NCBI GenBank assembly: GCA_016936755.1
Contig: JAFGXF010000080.1
Coordinates: 1-61,372 of the forward strand
Direction of reading: 5' to 3'
DNA: 61,372 nucleotides
From: Anaerolineaceae bacterium
Lineage (GTDB): Bacteria; Chloroflexota; Anaerolineae; Anaerolineales; Anaerolineaceae
Shown: positions 36,698-45,272 of the stretch, in pieces
Position numbering within the stretch: position 1 is the stretch's first letter
Layout: the number at the start of each line of letters is the position of its first letter
Translations under genes and position numbers: made by a program
The notes under the pieces: generated by a model
Databases searched by the model: none
What the model saw: only the letters and a program-made list of their open reading frames with translations
Told to the model about the DNA's origin: nothing

Positions 36698-36726
36698 TTG
36701 ACATTTCAACCCTGTCTCACTATAAT
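36698..36726 (+). promoter_or_regulatory. Consensus promoter of tRNA-Gly
   Basis: A perfect TTGACA (36698-36703), 17-nt spacer and TATAAT (36721-36726). The tRNA begins 10 nt after the -10 box. Confidence 0.85.
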
Positions 36727-36736
36727 GCTGAGACGT

Positions 36737-36808
36737 GCGGGTGTAGCCAAGTGGTAAGGCAGTAGCTTCCCAAGTTACCACGCGTGGGTTCGAATCCCAT
36801 CACCCGCT
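36737..36808 (+). tRNA. tRNA-Gly (anticodon CCC)
   Basis: The acceptor stem GCGGGTG (36737-36743) pairs with CACCCGC (36801-36807), with U as discriminator, normal for bacterial glycine tRNA. The anticodon loop TTCCCAA is closed by GTAGC/GTTAC (one G-U pair), giving anticodon CCC. The T-arm contains GGTTCGAATCC. CCA is not encoded. It has its own consensus promoter and a terminator. Confidence 0.95.
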
Positions 36809-36820
36809 CAGGCTTCCGAC

Positions 36821-36846
36821 ATGCGCCCTACGCCGGGGCGCATTTT
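36821..36846 (+). terminator. Terminator after tRNA-Gly
   Basis: ATGCGCCC (36821-36828) pairs perfectly with GGGCGCAT (36836-36843), and a short T-tract follows. It separates the tRNA from hypE. Confidence 0.75.
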
Positions 36847-36863
36847 CCATAATACAAAAAAGG

Positions 36864-36869
36864 TATAAT
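36864..36869 (+). promoter_or_regulatory. -10 box of hypE, leaderless geometry
   Basis: TATAAT ends 7 nt before the hypE ATG (36877), so transcription should begin at or next to the start codon. No ribosome-binding site is present. Confidence 0.6.
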
Positions 36870-36876
36870 TCCAGCC

Positions 36877-37953
36877 ATGCCCGATCAAAAACCCATCATC
36901 GATGGTGCGATATGCCCCCTGCCATTATCCCACCATGAGCAGATCGTCATGGGGCACGGCAGCGGCGGGCGGATGACGCGTGAACTGATTGAAGCCGTTT
37001 TTTCCAGGCATTTTTCCAATTCCATTCTGGACAGGAATAATGATGCAGCCAGCCTTGAACTCGATGCAGTCACAATGCCTGGGTCGAGGGTCGCTGTTTC
37101 AACTGACTGCCATGTCATCAGCCCGCTCTTCTTCCCAGGCGGTGACATCGGCCGGCTGTCTGTGTGTGGCACGGTCAACGACGTCGCCATGTTGGGGGCT
37201 GAACCTCGTTTCCTGACTGCCGGTTTTATACTGGAAGAAGGGCTCCTGATATCACGACTTGAAGAAATCGTCACATCGATGGCGTCTGCTGCCGGTGAAG
37301 CCGGTGTTCTTATTGTTGCCGGTGACACCAAGGTGGTCGAAAAAGGCAAGGCGGATGGTGTCTTCATAACGACGTCTGGCGTGGGGTTTATCCCACCGGG
37401 GCGTGATATTAATGGGTCATCCGCTCAGCCCGGCGATCAAATCCTCATATCGGGTACGATCGGCGATCATGGGATCGCTGTCTTATCTGCACGAGGTGAC
37501 CTGGGTATAGATAGCACCATACAATCTGACATGGCTCCCTTGAATCACATGATCGCAAATATGCTTGAGGCGGCACCACATACGCATGTTCTACGTGATC
37601 CGACACGCGGGGGTGTGGCAACCACATTGAATGAAATCGCGATCCAGAGTCAGGTTTGTATGCTCCTGGATGAAAAATCATTACCGATACGCCACGATGT
37701 AAATGCTGCCTGTGAATTGCTTGGTTTTGACCCGCTCTACGTGGCAAACGAAGGAAAAGTGATCGTAATCGTTACCGCTGCCGAAGCCAATCAGGCATTG
37801 ATCGCCTTGCAATCGCATCCTTACGGGGAAAACGCTGCCATCATCGGCAAGGTAGAGGAAAGTCCGGTGGCGAAAGTATTATTGAATACCGTGATTGGAG
37901 CGACCCGGATACTGGATATGCTTTCCGGATCCATGCTTCCCCGTATTTGCTGA
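36877..37953 (+). CDS. hypE: Hydrogenase maturation protein HypE
   Basis: A 358-residue member of the PurM/SelD-like ATP-binding superfamily, identified as HypE by the C-terminal LPRIC. Its final cysteine is the residue converted to thiocyanate to deliver the cyanide ligand of [NiFe]-hydrogenase. Other signatures are VMGHGSGGRMTRELI, the DAASLELDA and VAVSTDCHVISPLFFPGGDIGRL segments, GTVNDVAMLGA, VAGDTKVVEKGKADGVFI and RDPTRGGVATTLNEIA. HypE normally works with HypF, HypC, HypD, HypA and HypB. None of these, and no hydrogenase subunit, is in this window, so it is an orphan here. A terminator and tRNA precede it. It is cytoplasmic and of normal length. Confidence 0.95.
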   Translation: MPDQKPIIDGAICPLPLSHHEQIVMGHGSGGRMTRELIEAVFSRHFSNSILDRNNDAASLELDAVTMPGSRVAVSTDCHVISPLFFPGGDIGRLSVCGTVNDVAMLGAEPRFLTAGFILEEGLLISRLEEIVTSMASAAGEAGVLIVAGDTKVVEKGKADGVFITTSGVGFIPPGRDINGSSAQPGDQILISGTIGDHGIAVLSARGDLGIDSTIQSDMAPLNHMIANMLEAAPHTHVLRDPTRGGVATTLNEIAIQSQVCMLLDEKSLPIRHDVNAACELLGFDPLYVANEGKVIVIVTAAEANQALIALQSHPYGENAAIIGKVEESPVAKVLLNTVIGATRILDMLSGSMLPRIC

Positions 37954-38017
37954 GGAACCACGCAAATAAATAAGGTAAAATCATCCTGTTTCAATGACCA
38001 TTTATAAATGAGGTATT

Positions 38018-38821
38018 ATGAAAATCGACTATAAAGAAACAACCAATGATCTGTTGAAGCGCATTGATATCCACAACAAGTTTGGCGGACGAGATATAGA
38101 TCAATGGATGCTGGAACTTCTCAATATTGAAAAGGGTTCAAAAATCCTGGATGTCGGTTGTGGCGCAGGAAAACAGTGCTTTAAGTATTATGACACACTC
38201 AATGGTGATTGCACGATCACCGGCGGCGATGTATCGGAAGAGCTGCTGTCACAGGCCAGAAGTGAAAATGAGAAGCGCGGCAGCGCGATCACCTTCACCA
38301 AACTGGATTTCAACAAACCCTTCGACTTCCCGGATAACAGCTTTGACCTGGAATCCTGCTGTTTTGCCATTTATTATGCCGAAGATATTCCCTTTACCAT
38401 ACGTGAGATGCATCGTGTTTTGAAACCCGGTGGACGTTTGTTCACCTCCGGACCGATGCCCTCTAACAAGAAGCTGTTCTATGATGTCATCCGGGAAGCC
38501 ACAGATAATAAACCCACCCCCCCTATGCCGGGCAGTTCCCGCTATGGGAGTGCGATTCTGGAAACGATGAAAGCCTCCTTTTCAAAAGTGGATGTATCGA
38601 TCTTTGAGAACCCGCTTACCTTCACCGAAGTTCAACCTTTCCTGGATTACACGCGGGCTTCCCTTTCGGAAGACCGCAAACTGTGGACTTCTTTCTTCCA
38701 GGGTAAGGATGACTTCGATCAAATTATGAAGGCCATTCAGAAGGTTTCTGAAGACTGGCTGGCACGTGATGGCAAGCTGGTCATGACCAAGGTTGTTGGT
38801 GGTTTTTTAGCGACCAAATAA
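38018..38821 (+). CDS. Class I SAM-dependent methyltransferase
   Basis: A 267-residue methyltransferase of the UbiE/Methyltransf_11 type. Motif I is ILDVGCGAG (43-51), the acidic residue after strand 2 is in TITGGDVSEELL, and the later motif HRVLKPGGRLFTSGP is typical. The substrate cannot be inferred from the sequence. A ribosome-binding site (gagg) precedes the ATG. It is followed 7 bases later by a PIG-L deacetylase gene on the same strand. Methyltransferase and PIG-L deacetylase pairs occur in sugar and natural-product modification, which suggests a shared glycan or glycolipid substrate (inference). Confidence 0.88.
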   Translation: MKIDYKETTNDLLKRIDIHNKFGGRDIDQWMLELLNIEKGSKILDVGCGAGKQCFKYYDTLNGDCTITGGDVSEELLSQARSENEKRGSAITFTKLDFNKPFDFPDNSFDLESCCFAIYYAEDIPFTIREMHRVLKPGGRLFTSGPMPSNKKLFYDVIREATDNKPTPPMPGSSRYGSAILETMKASFSKVDVSIFENPLTFTEVQPFLDYTRASLSEDRKLWTSFFQGKDDFDQIMKAIQKVSEDWLARDGKLVMTKVVGGFLATK

Positions 38822-38828
38822 GGACTAT

Positions 38829-39461
38829 ATGAAACACAATATGACCTTCATCGGTAGAAAAATATGTTTTATCGGCGCTCATCCGGATGATATTGAGCTT
38901 GGTTGTGGCGCATTAATTGCCCATATTTCCGGTAAAAGTGAGATATTTTGTATTACTCTTTCTGATAATCAAAAGAATCCTTTACTGAAGAATCTTCTAG
39001 CTGAACACCAACGCAGCATGTCAATTCTGGGAGTTCAACCAGAAAATAATATTGTTAGCAAATTTGAGACACGTCGTTTTTCTCAACACCGCCAGGAAAT
39101 CCTGGAATACCTGATCGATTTTAATCACAAGCATCATCCAGAAATTGTCTTTGTCCATTCCAAATCAGACAATCACCAGGATCATGGTATCGTGACCAAT
39201 GAGGCTTTTAGAGCATTCCGCGGGTGTACGCTTCTCGGCTTTGAAATTATTCGTTCCAGTTCAGGTTTTACCCCATCATTCCTGGTGGAAGTTGACGAAG
39301 CTGATGTAAAAAAGAAAATCGATGCGCTGTCACAATACAAGACCTACCAAGGCAAATATTATTTTTCACCTGATTTAACCCGGGCAACACTTATCCGAAA
39401 TGGGGCGCTTGCAGAACGACCTTTTGCAGAAGGTTTTGATATCCTTCGAATCATTGAATAG
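38829..39461 (+). CDS. PIG-L (LmbE) family deacetylase
   Basis: A 210-residue zinc-dependent deacetylase of the PIG-L/LmbE family, whose known members remove acetyl from N-acetylglucosamine-containing molecules. The metal motif GAHPDDIELGCG has H18, D20 and D21, and the second motif SDNHQDHGIV supplies a further histidine. It is slightly short for the family, with an abbreviated C-terminus. A ribosome-binding site (aagga) lies 5 nt before the ATG, and the methyltransferase stop is 7 bases upstream. A second, longer PIG-L protein is encoded at 54117-54905. It converges with sufU across a strong hairpin. Confidence 0.88.
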   Translation: MKHNMTFIGRKICFIGAHPDDIELGCGALIAHISGKSEIFCITLSDNQKNPLLKNLLAEHQRSMSILGVQPENNIVSKFETRRFSQHRQEILEYLIDFNHKHHPEIVFVHSKSDNHQDHGIVTNEAFRAFRGCTLLGFEIIRSSSGFTPSFLVEVDEADVKKKIDALSQYKTYQGKYYFSPDLTRATLIRNGALAERPFAEGFDILRIIE

Positions 39462-39472
39462 TGTATCCACTT

Positions 39473-39504
39473 ATAACAAGCTGAGGACAACCTCAACTTG
39501 TTAT
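39473..39504. terminator. Bidirectional terminator between the PIG-L gene and sufU
   Basis: A long hairpin: ATAACAAG plus TGAGG (39473-39486) pairs with CCTCA plus CTTGTTAT (39491-39504) around an ACAA tetraloop, with one internal mismatch. It sits between convergent genes, with A/T-rich flanks on both sides. Confidence 0.75.
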
Positions 39505-39549
39505 TTAATATTCATTGATACTTTGCAGTTGTAGGGAATTATGGTTGTC

Positions 39550-39948
39550 TCAGTCATCCACCAGACTATCGTCCGCTGCTTTCAAACCATAGATACCGGC
39601 TTTTATCACCTTCAATGGCAACAGGGCACACTTTAATCGCACTGGTCCCAATTCGATTCCCAACATGTCAAGGATATCCTGTTTTGTCATCTTTTTTACT
39701 ATTTCGACATTCTTTCCGATCACACTCTCGAGCAACAAGTCTGCAGAAGCTTGAGAGATCGCACATCCATGTCCATCATAAGCAGCTTCTACAATCGTTC
39801 CGAATTCGTCCACCTTCAGATCAATCCGGATCTGATCACCACATAACGGATTCTCGTCTTCAAAGTTGACATTCCCACCTTGAATTGTGCCCTTAAAACG
39901 TGGATTTTTATAACGATCAACAATTATTTCTCGATATAGATCATCCAT
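39550..39948 (-). CDS. sufU: SufU-type iron-sulfur cluster assembly protein
   Basis: A 132-residue IscU-fold protein of the SufU type, which accepts sulfur from SufS with the help of zinc and assists Fe-S assembly. The three conserved cysteines are C36 (NPLCGDQI), C62 (GHGCAIS) and C107 (RLKCALLP). The stretch between C62 and C107 carries the insertion that separates SufU from IscU. It is the last gene of the suf operon, 9 bases after sufS, as in Firmicutes. A bidirectional hairpin follows. Confidence 0.95.
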   Translation of the reverse strand: MDDLYREIIVDRYKNPRFKGTIQGGNVNFEDENPLCGDQIRIDLKVDEFGTIVEAAYDGHGCAISQASADLLLESVIGKNVEIVKKMTKQDILDMLGIELGPVRLKCALLPLKVIKAGIYGLKAADDSLVDD

Positions 39949-39957
39949 GGCAATTTA

Positions 39958-41172
39958 CTAATGAAAAACTTTATTTACCTTGTAAAGTCCATCGACCAGT
40001 GCATCAACGTCTGCCCTGGTATTATAGAGATAAAAGCTAGCCCGTGAGGATGCCGTTATGCCCAGGTTCTGATGTAACGGCATGGCACAATGGTGACCAG
40101 CGCGAATTGCAATGCCTTCGCCGTCCAATATCTGAGCCACATCGTGAGGATGGATGCCCTCAAGTGTGAAGGACACCAAGCCGCCCCTGTCTTCCACCTT
40201 CGGCCCATAAACCGTCACTCCAGGTACCTCTTCAAGACGTTCGATGGCATAGGCAGTTAATTCACGTTCATATGCTGCAATTTGATCCATGCCGATGCCC
40301 GAAAGATAATCCACTGCAACTCCAAAACCAATCGCTTCAGCAATGGGTGGGGTTCCAGCTTCAAATTTATGTGGTAAATCATTTGGCTGAAACGACCTTA
40401 ACGCCACCTTTTTGATCATATCCCCGCCCCCTAAAAATACGGGCATCCCTGATAATAATTCCGCTTTTCCATAAAGAATGCCGATCCCAGTTGGTCCACA
40501 CATCTTATGTGCAGAAAATGCCGCAAAATCAACATCCAATTCTTTCATATTCACTGACATATGAGGCACTGATTGCGCAGCATCCAGTAATGTCACAGAG
40601 CCGGCTTGATGTGCCATAGATATCATTTCCTTTACAGGATTGATGGTCCCCAGGACGTTCGACATGTGTGTGAAAGCAACCAGTTTTGGTTTTCTCTCTA
40701 ATAATCTTTCGTAACAATTCAGATCCAGCAACCCATCAGGTGTTAAATCAATAAAATCCAGTTCAAGATCCTTTTCTGCGGCCAGAATTTGCCAGGGCAC
40801 AAGATTCGAATGATGCTCCATGGGTGTAAGGATAATCAGATCATCTTTACCAAGTGCCTGACGAGCCCAAGTCTTTGCCACCAGATTGATCGATTCAGTT
40901 GTATTTTTCGTAAAAATGATCTCTCGTGGGTCCTTCACACCTATAAAATCGCCTATACGCATCCTGGCTGATTCATAAGCCTGAGTGGCTTCTTCAGCCA
41001 GGGCATGAACTCCACGATGGATATTCGCATTCATTTCCTTGTAATACGCATCCATTGCATCGATTACAACCAAAGGTTTTTGAGATGTGGCTGCAGAGTC
41101 AAGATAGATCAAATGCTTACCTGCTTTGACCAGCCGCTTGAGAATTGGAAAATCCATATGGACTTTGTTCAT
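39958..41172 (-). CDS. sufS: Cysteine desulfurase SufS
   Basis: A 404-residue PLP enzyme of the group II desulfurases, taking sulfur from cysteine for Fe-S cluster and tRNA thiolation pathways. K223 in FSAHKMCGPTGIG binds PLP. The catalytic cysteine is C362 in RAGHHCAMPLHQ, with the short loop of the SufS type. YLDSAATSQKP and NIHRGVHALAEEAT are also family signatures. The start is placed at ATG 41172 (MNKVHMDF); the frame runs to 41298 but would overlap the previous gene. Neither possible ATG has a clear ribosome-binding site, so translation may depend on coupling. It precedes sufU by 9 bases. Confidence 0.95.
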   Translation of the reverse strand: MNKVHMDFPILKRLVKAGKHLIYLDSAATSQKPLVVIDAMDAYYKEMNANIHRGVHALAEEATQAYESARMRIGDFIGVKDPREIIFTKNTTESINLVAKTWARQALGKDDLIILTPMEHHSNLVPWQILAAEKDLELDFIDLTPDGLLDLNCYERLLERKPKLVAFTHMSNVLGTINPVKEMISMAHQAGSVTLLDAAQSVPHMSVNMKELDVDFAAFSAHKMCGPTGIGILYGKAELLSGMPVFLGGGDMIKKVALRSFQPNDLPHKFEAGTPPIAEAIGFGVAVDYLSGIGMDQIAAYERELTAYAIERLEEVPGVTVYGPKVEDRGGLVSFTLEGIHPHDVAQILDGEGIAIRAGHHCAMPLHQNLGITASSRASFYLYNTRADVDALVDGLYKVNKVFH

Positions 41173-41191
41173 GTTTATCAAACAGGTTTTC

Positions 41192-41485
41192 TTAGAACTC
41201 GACTTTATCGATGGATTTAGCTGACCGTTTAATCGGCAAACGGATATGGGCAGACGTTTGTGGATACCAGAGAATGTGATCCGGAACCATCCAGCCATCC
41301 GTCAGGTATACACTCGTTCTAAATTGAACAGCCACCATTTTGGAATCTACTTGCACCACGATGCCTTTCATCCAGCCTCTTACTCTCTGGCCTCCCTTTT
41401 CATGATCACAAAATACTTCCACTACCTCACCAACATCGTAATCGTGGTCATCCGATGGTGCCTTCATATAATTATATTCGGGCAT
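41192..41485 (-). CDS. Unknown 97-residue protein inside the suf operon
   Basis: A small protein encoded between sufD and sufS. It has an acidic N-terminal part (APSDDHDYDVGEVVEVF) followed by strand-rich sequence (GWMKGIVVQVDSKMVAVQF, SVYLTDGWMVPDHI) that looks like an SH3/KOW-type small barrel, and a basic tail (RLPIKRSAKS). I do not recognise a family. ATG 41485 follows an excellent ribosome-binding site (aaagga); a TTG start at 41554 would add 23 basic residues and cannot be ruled out. It has only one cysteine, so it is unlikely to hold a cluster by itself. Its position suggests an accessory role in Fe-S assembly. Confidence 0.65.
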   Translation of the reverse strand: MPEYNYMKAPSDDHDYDVGEVVEVFCDHEKGGQRVRGWMKGIVVQVDSKMVAVQFRTSVYLTDGWMVPDHILWYPQTSAHIRLPIKRSAKSIDKVEF

Positions 41486-41608
41486 TTTCTTATCCTTTAA
41501 TGATCCACTTCCTTGGGGAACCAAGCCTTTGGGTTTTACCTTTATCTTTTTCAATTTCCACTATCACCTTTCATTTTAGCATCGCTTATAAAAAGTACAA
41601 GCGTTGAT

Positions 41609-42874
41609 TTATATTTCTTCCAAGTTACTATCCACCAACTTAAGCATCTTTTTACGAACAGGCTCAAGTGCAACCTGATCGATGACTGGATTTAGAAATC
41701 CCTGAGTGATTAGTCTGCGGGCACCACGATCATCCAAACCCCGACTTTTCAGGTAAAAAAGTTCATCCATGTCAATCTGTCCAACTGTTGCGCCATGTGT
41801 ACATCGAACATCATTTGCCAGGATCTCCAAACCTGGTTGTGAATCTGCATGTGCATTTGAGCTTAGTATTAAATTACGGTTTGCCTGGTAACCATCGCTT
41901 TTTATGGCATTGGGTTTAACCTGTATCATTCCGCTGAATAATGTCCGGCTATCGCCCATCAGCACGCCTTTATACATCAGATCACTGCCAGTACCCTGTG
42001 AAAGATGGTTTTGACGCGTATTAAATTCCATCTCCTGCTTTCCACCAGCCAGATAAATGCAGGCAATTTTTGCTTTTGAATCTTGACCTTCGAGATCGAC
42101 CTGTAAGAATTGTTTTGAAAAATGGCTTCCGGTTTTTACAATTGTCCAGTTCAGTTCACTTTTTGCATCCAACTTTGCGACACTCTGATAAATATCCCAG
42201 GATCTATCACTTTCATTATGTGTCTCGATCAAGGTCAATTTTGCTCCTTCACCCAGATGAATGCTGAAATTGCTTACACTTAACTGAGCATCCCGATTGC
42301 TTGTATCACCATTGATGTCGATCACGACTTCAGCAGAAGCTCCAGATTCAAGCCAGATCATGTGGTTGAATAATCCAAGCGACTCTTCTTTATGTGATAG
42401 CGTGATTTCGACCGTTTCTTCTGTTTTAATATTTGGCGGTACATAAATAAAACTGCCAGAAGTACCGAACACGGCTGCCAGGTAACCAAATTTATTCCGA
42501 TCGTCATCCACCAGTTGTTCGTAAGCCAGAGTAAACTCTTCGGTATGCTTAAAGACAGCATCTTCACTGCATCCCAGGAATATATTCCTCACACGATTTT
42601 CTTCAGAAGATGCAAATAAGAGATCTGCTTTAATGTCTCCATTTAGCAAACGAATCGCCTTCATTTTATTGAATGGGAAATTCTTCAGATCAACTTTTTT
42701 CCATTCTTCATCTTTATTCGTCGGCCATGATAGAGCTTTGAATTTTTTCCAGGCCTTTTTTCGTAGCAGATCCAGCGGTTGAATAGCTGAAACGGGAATC
42801 TCTTCAGCCCCGAACCAGTTCTCAATCGAGTCCTGCAAATCCTTGGCAATGGATAATACTTGGTCTTTTTTCAT
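41609..42874 (-). CDS. sufD: Fe-S cluster scaffold subunit SufD
   Basis: A 421-residue SufD, partner of SufB and SufC in the SufBC2D scaffold that builds Fe-S clusters in the cytoplasm. An N-terminal helical region (DLLRKKAWKKFKALSWPTNKDEEWKKVDL) is followed by a right-handed beta-helix and the shared SufB/D C-terminal segment (NAHADSQPGLEILANDVRCTHGATVGQ, ending LDDRGARRLITQGFLNPVI). ATG 42874 (MKKDQVLS) lies 8 bases after the sufB stop. The C-terminal conserved cysteine (DVRCTHGAT) and the SRGLDD motif are present. Confidence 0.95.
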   Translation of the reverse strand: MKKDQVLSIAKDLQDSIENWFGAEEIPVSAIQPLDLLRKKAWKKFKALSWPTNKDEEWKKVDLKNFPFNKMKAIRLLNGDIKADLLFASSEENRVRNIFLGCSEDAVFKHTEEFTLAYEQLVDDDRNKFGYLAAVFGTSGSFIYVPPNIKTEETVEITLSHKEESLGLFNHMIWLESGASAEVVIDINGDTSNRDAQLSVSNFSIHLGEGAKLTLIETHNESDRSWDIYQSVAKLDAKSELNWTIVKTGSHFSKQFLQVDLEGQDSKAKIACIYLAGGKQEMEFNTRQNHLSQGTGSDLMYKGVLMGDSRTLFSGMIQVKPNAIKSDGYQANRNLILSSNAHADSQPGLEILANDVRCTHGATVGQIDMDELFYLKSRGLDDRGARRLITQGFLNPVIDQVALEPVRKKMLKLVDSNLEEI

Positions 42875-42881
42875 AATCCCA

Positions 42882-44297
42882 TCAACCAACTGATCCTGTC
42901 ATTTGTAACTGTACCAGGCGATTCATTTCCACCGCGTATTCCATGGGTAGTTCTTTCACAAGCGGTTCAATGAAGCCTGACACAACCATGGTAGTTGCTT
43001 CTTCATCATTTAATCCACGGCTTTTTAAATAGAAGAGCTGATCTTCATTAATTTTTGACACAGACGCCTCATGTCCCACAGAGACTTCTTTCTCCGCCAC
43101 ATCGATGGTTGGGTAAGTGTCAGACCTTGATTCCGGATCCAGCAATAATGCGTCACACACCACACTTGACCGGGTATTTCTGGCCCCTTTCATAACCCGC
43201 AACAAACCTCGATACGAGGCACGGCCATTCCCCCGGCTGATCGATTTGGAGGTGATCTTTGAAGTCGTGTCAGGCGCGAAATGAAGCATTTTTCCGCCTG
43301 CATCTTGAATTTGATCACGACCGGCAAATGCCATTGATAGGATCTCACCATGTGCACCCGGACCCATCAACATGCAGGATGGATATTTCATGGTCACCTT
43401 TGAACCCAAATTCGCATCCACCCACTCCATCGTACCCTTTTCAGCTACTTTTGCCCGTTGTGTGACCAGGTTATACACATTATTCGACCAGTTTTGAATT
43501 GTTGTATAGCGAACCCGGGCACCTTTTTTGACAATTATCTCGATCACACCACTGTGCAACGAATCCTTTGTATAAGTGGGTGCCGTACAACCTTCAACAT
43601 AATGCAGCTGGGAACCCTCATCCGCAATGATCAACGAGCGCTCGAATTGACCGATGGAGGCGATATTCAAGCGGAAATATGCTTGTAATGGAAGATCAAC
43701 CTTTACTCCCGGGGGCACATAAACGAATGACCCCCCAGACCAGACTGCGCTGTTCAACGCTGCAAATTTATTATCATTAACCGGGACAACCGTACTGAAG
43801 TACTGTTTGAAAATTTCAGGATATTGTTTCAATCCATCTTCGATGCTGAGGAATATGACACCCAATTCTTCCAGGTGTTTTTGAATGGAATGATATACCA
43901 TCTCAGATTCATATTGTGCACCCAAACCGGCCAGGAATTTACGTTCTGCTTCAGGTATGCCCAGCTTTTCAAATGTCTGTTTAATGGTATCCGGCACATC
44001 GTCCCAACTATTGCTGGAAAGTTCACCGGGTTTCACATAGTAGTATATCGAGTCAAGATCCAAACCTGAAATATCAGGCCCCCAATTGGGAAATGGTTTG
44101 GTCATATATAGATCATAAGCTTTCAACCTGAATTGCCTCATCCATTCAGGCTCACCCTTCATACTGGATATTTGCTCTACAACATCACGATTCAGGCCTT
44201 TTTGGCTTTTAAAAACCGATTCATCCGGATTGGAGAATCCATATTGATACTCTCCAAAATGATCAAGGAAATCGGGTTTGCTTTTATCATTAGTCAT
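42882..44297 (-). CDS. sufB: Fe-S cluster scaffold subunit SufB
   Basis: A 471-residue SufB, the core scaffold on which clusters are assembled. Recognisable regions are the N-terminal [59 protein letters not shown] with its cysteine, the [19 protein letters not shown] block and the C-terminal [23 protein letters not shown]. It is complete and of normal length. It follows sufC by 15 bases and sufD follows by 8, giving the usual C-B-D order. Confidence 0.97.
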   Translation of the reverse strand: MTNDKSKPDFLDHFGEYQYGFSNPDESVFKSQKGLNRDVVEQISSMKGEPEWMRQFRLKAYDLYMTKPFPNWGPDISGLDLDSIYYYVKPGELSSNSWDDVPDTIKQTFEKLGIPEAERKFLAGLGAQYESEMVYHSIQKHLEELGVIFLSIEDGLKQYPEIFKQYFSTVVPVNDNKFAALNSAVWSGGSFVYVPPGVKVDLPLQAYFRLNIASIGQFERSLIIADEGSQLHYVEGCTAPTYTKDSLHSGVIEIIVKKGARVRYTTIQNWSNNVYNLVTQRAKVAEKGTMEWVDANLGSKVTMKYPSCMLMGPGAHGEILSMAFAGRDQIQDAGGKMLHFAPDTTSKITSKSISRGNGRASYRGLLRVMKGARNTRSSVVCDALLLDPESRSDTYPTIDVAEKEVSVGHEASVSKINEDQLFYLKSRGLNDEEATTMVVSGFIEPLVKELPMEYAVEMNRLVQLQMTGSVG

Positions 44298-44312
44298 TGT
44301 GATTGGTCTACG

Positions 44313-45086
44313 CTAATTACTATTTCCGTTGTATTTTTCTCGAACCCAGTCATAACCCTGTTCTTCTAAATGCAATGCCAGATCTGCATTTCCACTCTCC
44401 ACAATTTTCCCTCCGATCATGACATGGACGAATTCGGGTTTGATGTAATTCAAAACACGTTGATAATGCGTGATCACAAGTACGCCCATGGAATCATTGC
44501 ACAAAGTATTCACACCTTCAGCAACTATCTTAAGTGCATCAATATCCAGGCCAGAATCCGTTTCATCCAAGATAGCGATAGTTGGCTCCAATACCGCCAT
44601 CTGTAATATTTCGATACGTTTCTTTTCACCCCCAGAAAAACCCTCATTTAGATACCTTCCGGCAAAGGCAGGATCAATCTTCAATAATTGCATTTTCTCA
44701 TTTAACAATTTACGAAATTCCAAAATCGAAATTCCTTTATCCAGCGGGTCCTTAACTTTTCGCCGTGCATTCAATGCCATACGCAGGAAGTTTGCTACAC
44801 TCACACCCGGAATGGCTACCGGGTATTGGAAAGCAAGGAACATTCCCATTTGTGAACGCTCCTCCACGCTACTATTCGTGATATTCAGACCATCAAAGAA
44901 AATCTCTCCAGCCGTGATCTGGTAAGCAGGATGACCCATGAGAGAATAAGCCAGTGTTGATTTTCCGGTCCCATTCGGTCCCATGATTGCATGGATCTCG
45001 CCCTCCCTGATTCTCAGATTCACGCCCTTCAGAATTTCCTTCCCATCTATTGCCACATGGAGATCATTCACTTCCAGTTTTGCCAT
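44313..45086 (-). CDS. sufC: Fe-S assembly ATPase SufC
   Basis: A 257-residue ABC-type ATPase without a membrane partner, which powers SufBD. Walker A is GPNGTGKST (36-44), the signature is GFSGGEKKRIEILQMA and Walker B is TIAILDETDSGLDIDAL, the last being specific to SufC. The length is typical. It is the first gene of the leftward suf operon. Its promoter shares an 11-bp element with that of the regulator gene sufR. A weak ribosome-binding site (ggtga) precedes the ATG. Confidence 0.97.
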   Translation of the reverse strand: MAKLEVNDLHVAIDGKEILKGVNLRIREGEIHAIMGPNGTGKSTLAYSLMGHPAYQITAGEIFFDGLNITNSSVEERSQMGMFLAFQYPVAIPGVSVANFLRMALNARRKVKDPLDKGISILEFRKLLNEKMQLLKIDPAFAGRYLNEGFSGGEKKRIEILQMAVLEPTIAILDETDSGLDIDALKIVAEGVNTLCNDSMGVLVITHYQRVLNYIKPEFVHVMIGGKIVESGNADLALHLEEQGYDWVREKYNGNSN

Positions 45087-45114
45087 TATTTCACCGGTTA
45101 TTCTTATTATTATG

Positions 45115-45174
45115 ATATATATCTACTATATATAAAATGCTCTATAGTATATCATATCCGGCAAATAAATTCAA
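45115..45174 (-). promoter_or_regulatory. suf operon promoter and candidate SufR operator
   Basis: On the coding strand TTGAAT (plus 45169-45174), a 17-nt spacer and TATACT with an upstream TG (plus 45146-45151) form a strong promoter. Downstream lies TAGATATATAT (plus 45115-45125), the same 11 bases that overlap the sufR -10 box. A wider inverted repeat TATGATATA / TATATCATA (45111-45119 and 45148-45156) frames the start region. Confidence 0.6.
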
Positions 45175-45272
45175 TATTTATCAAATTTATCTGGTTAATA
45201 CTTTATCGCCCTTATCCGGATTGCGTGTTATATACAGGCATAATACAATTGCACCATCACTACGGAGAAAAC

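Noticed and set aside
45111-45156. AT-rich inverted repeat as a replication origin
   Set aside because: There is no dnaA gene or cluster of DnaA boxes; its place at the suf promoter fits an operator better.
44991-45272. N-terminal extension of the GH3 gene
   Set aside because: The extra 94 codons run back over the suf promoter and into sufC on the other strand; the ATG at 45273 has a ribosome-binding site and the family N-terminus.
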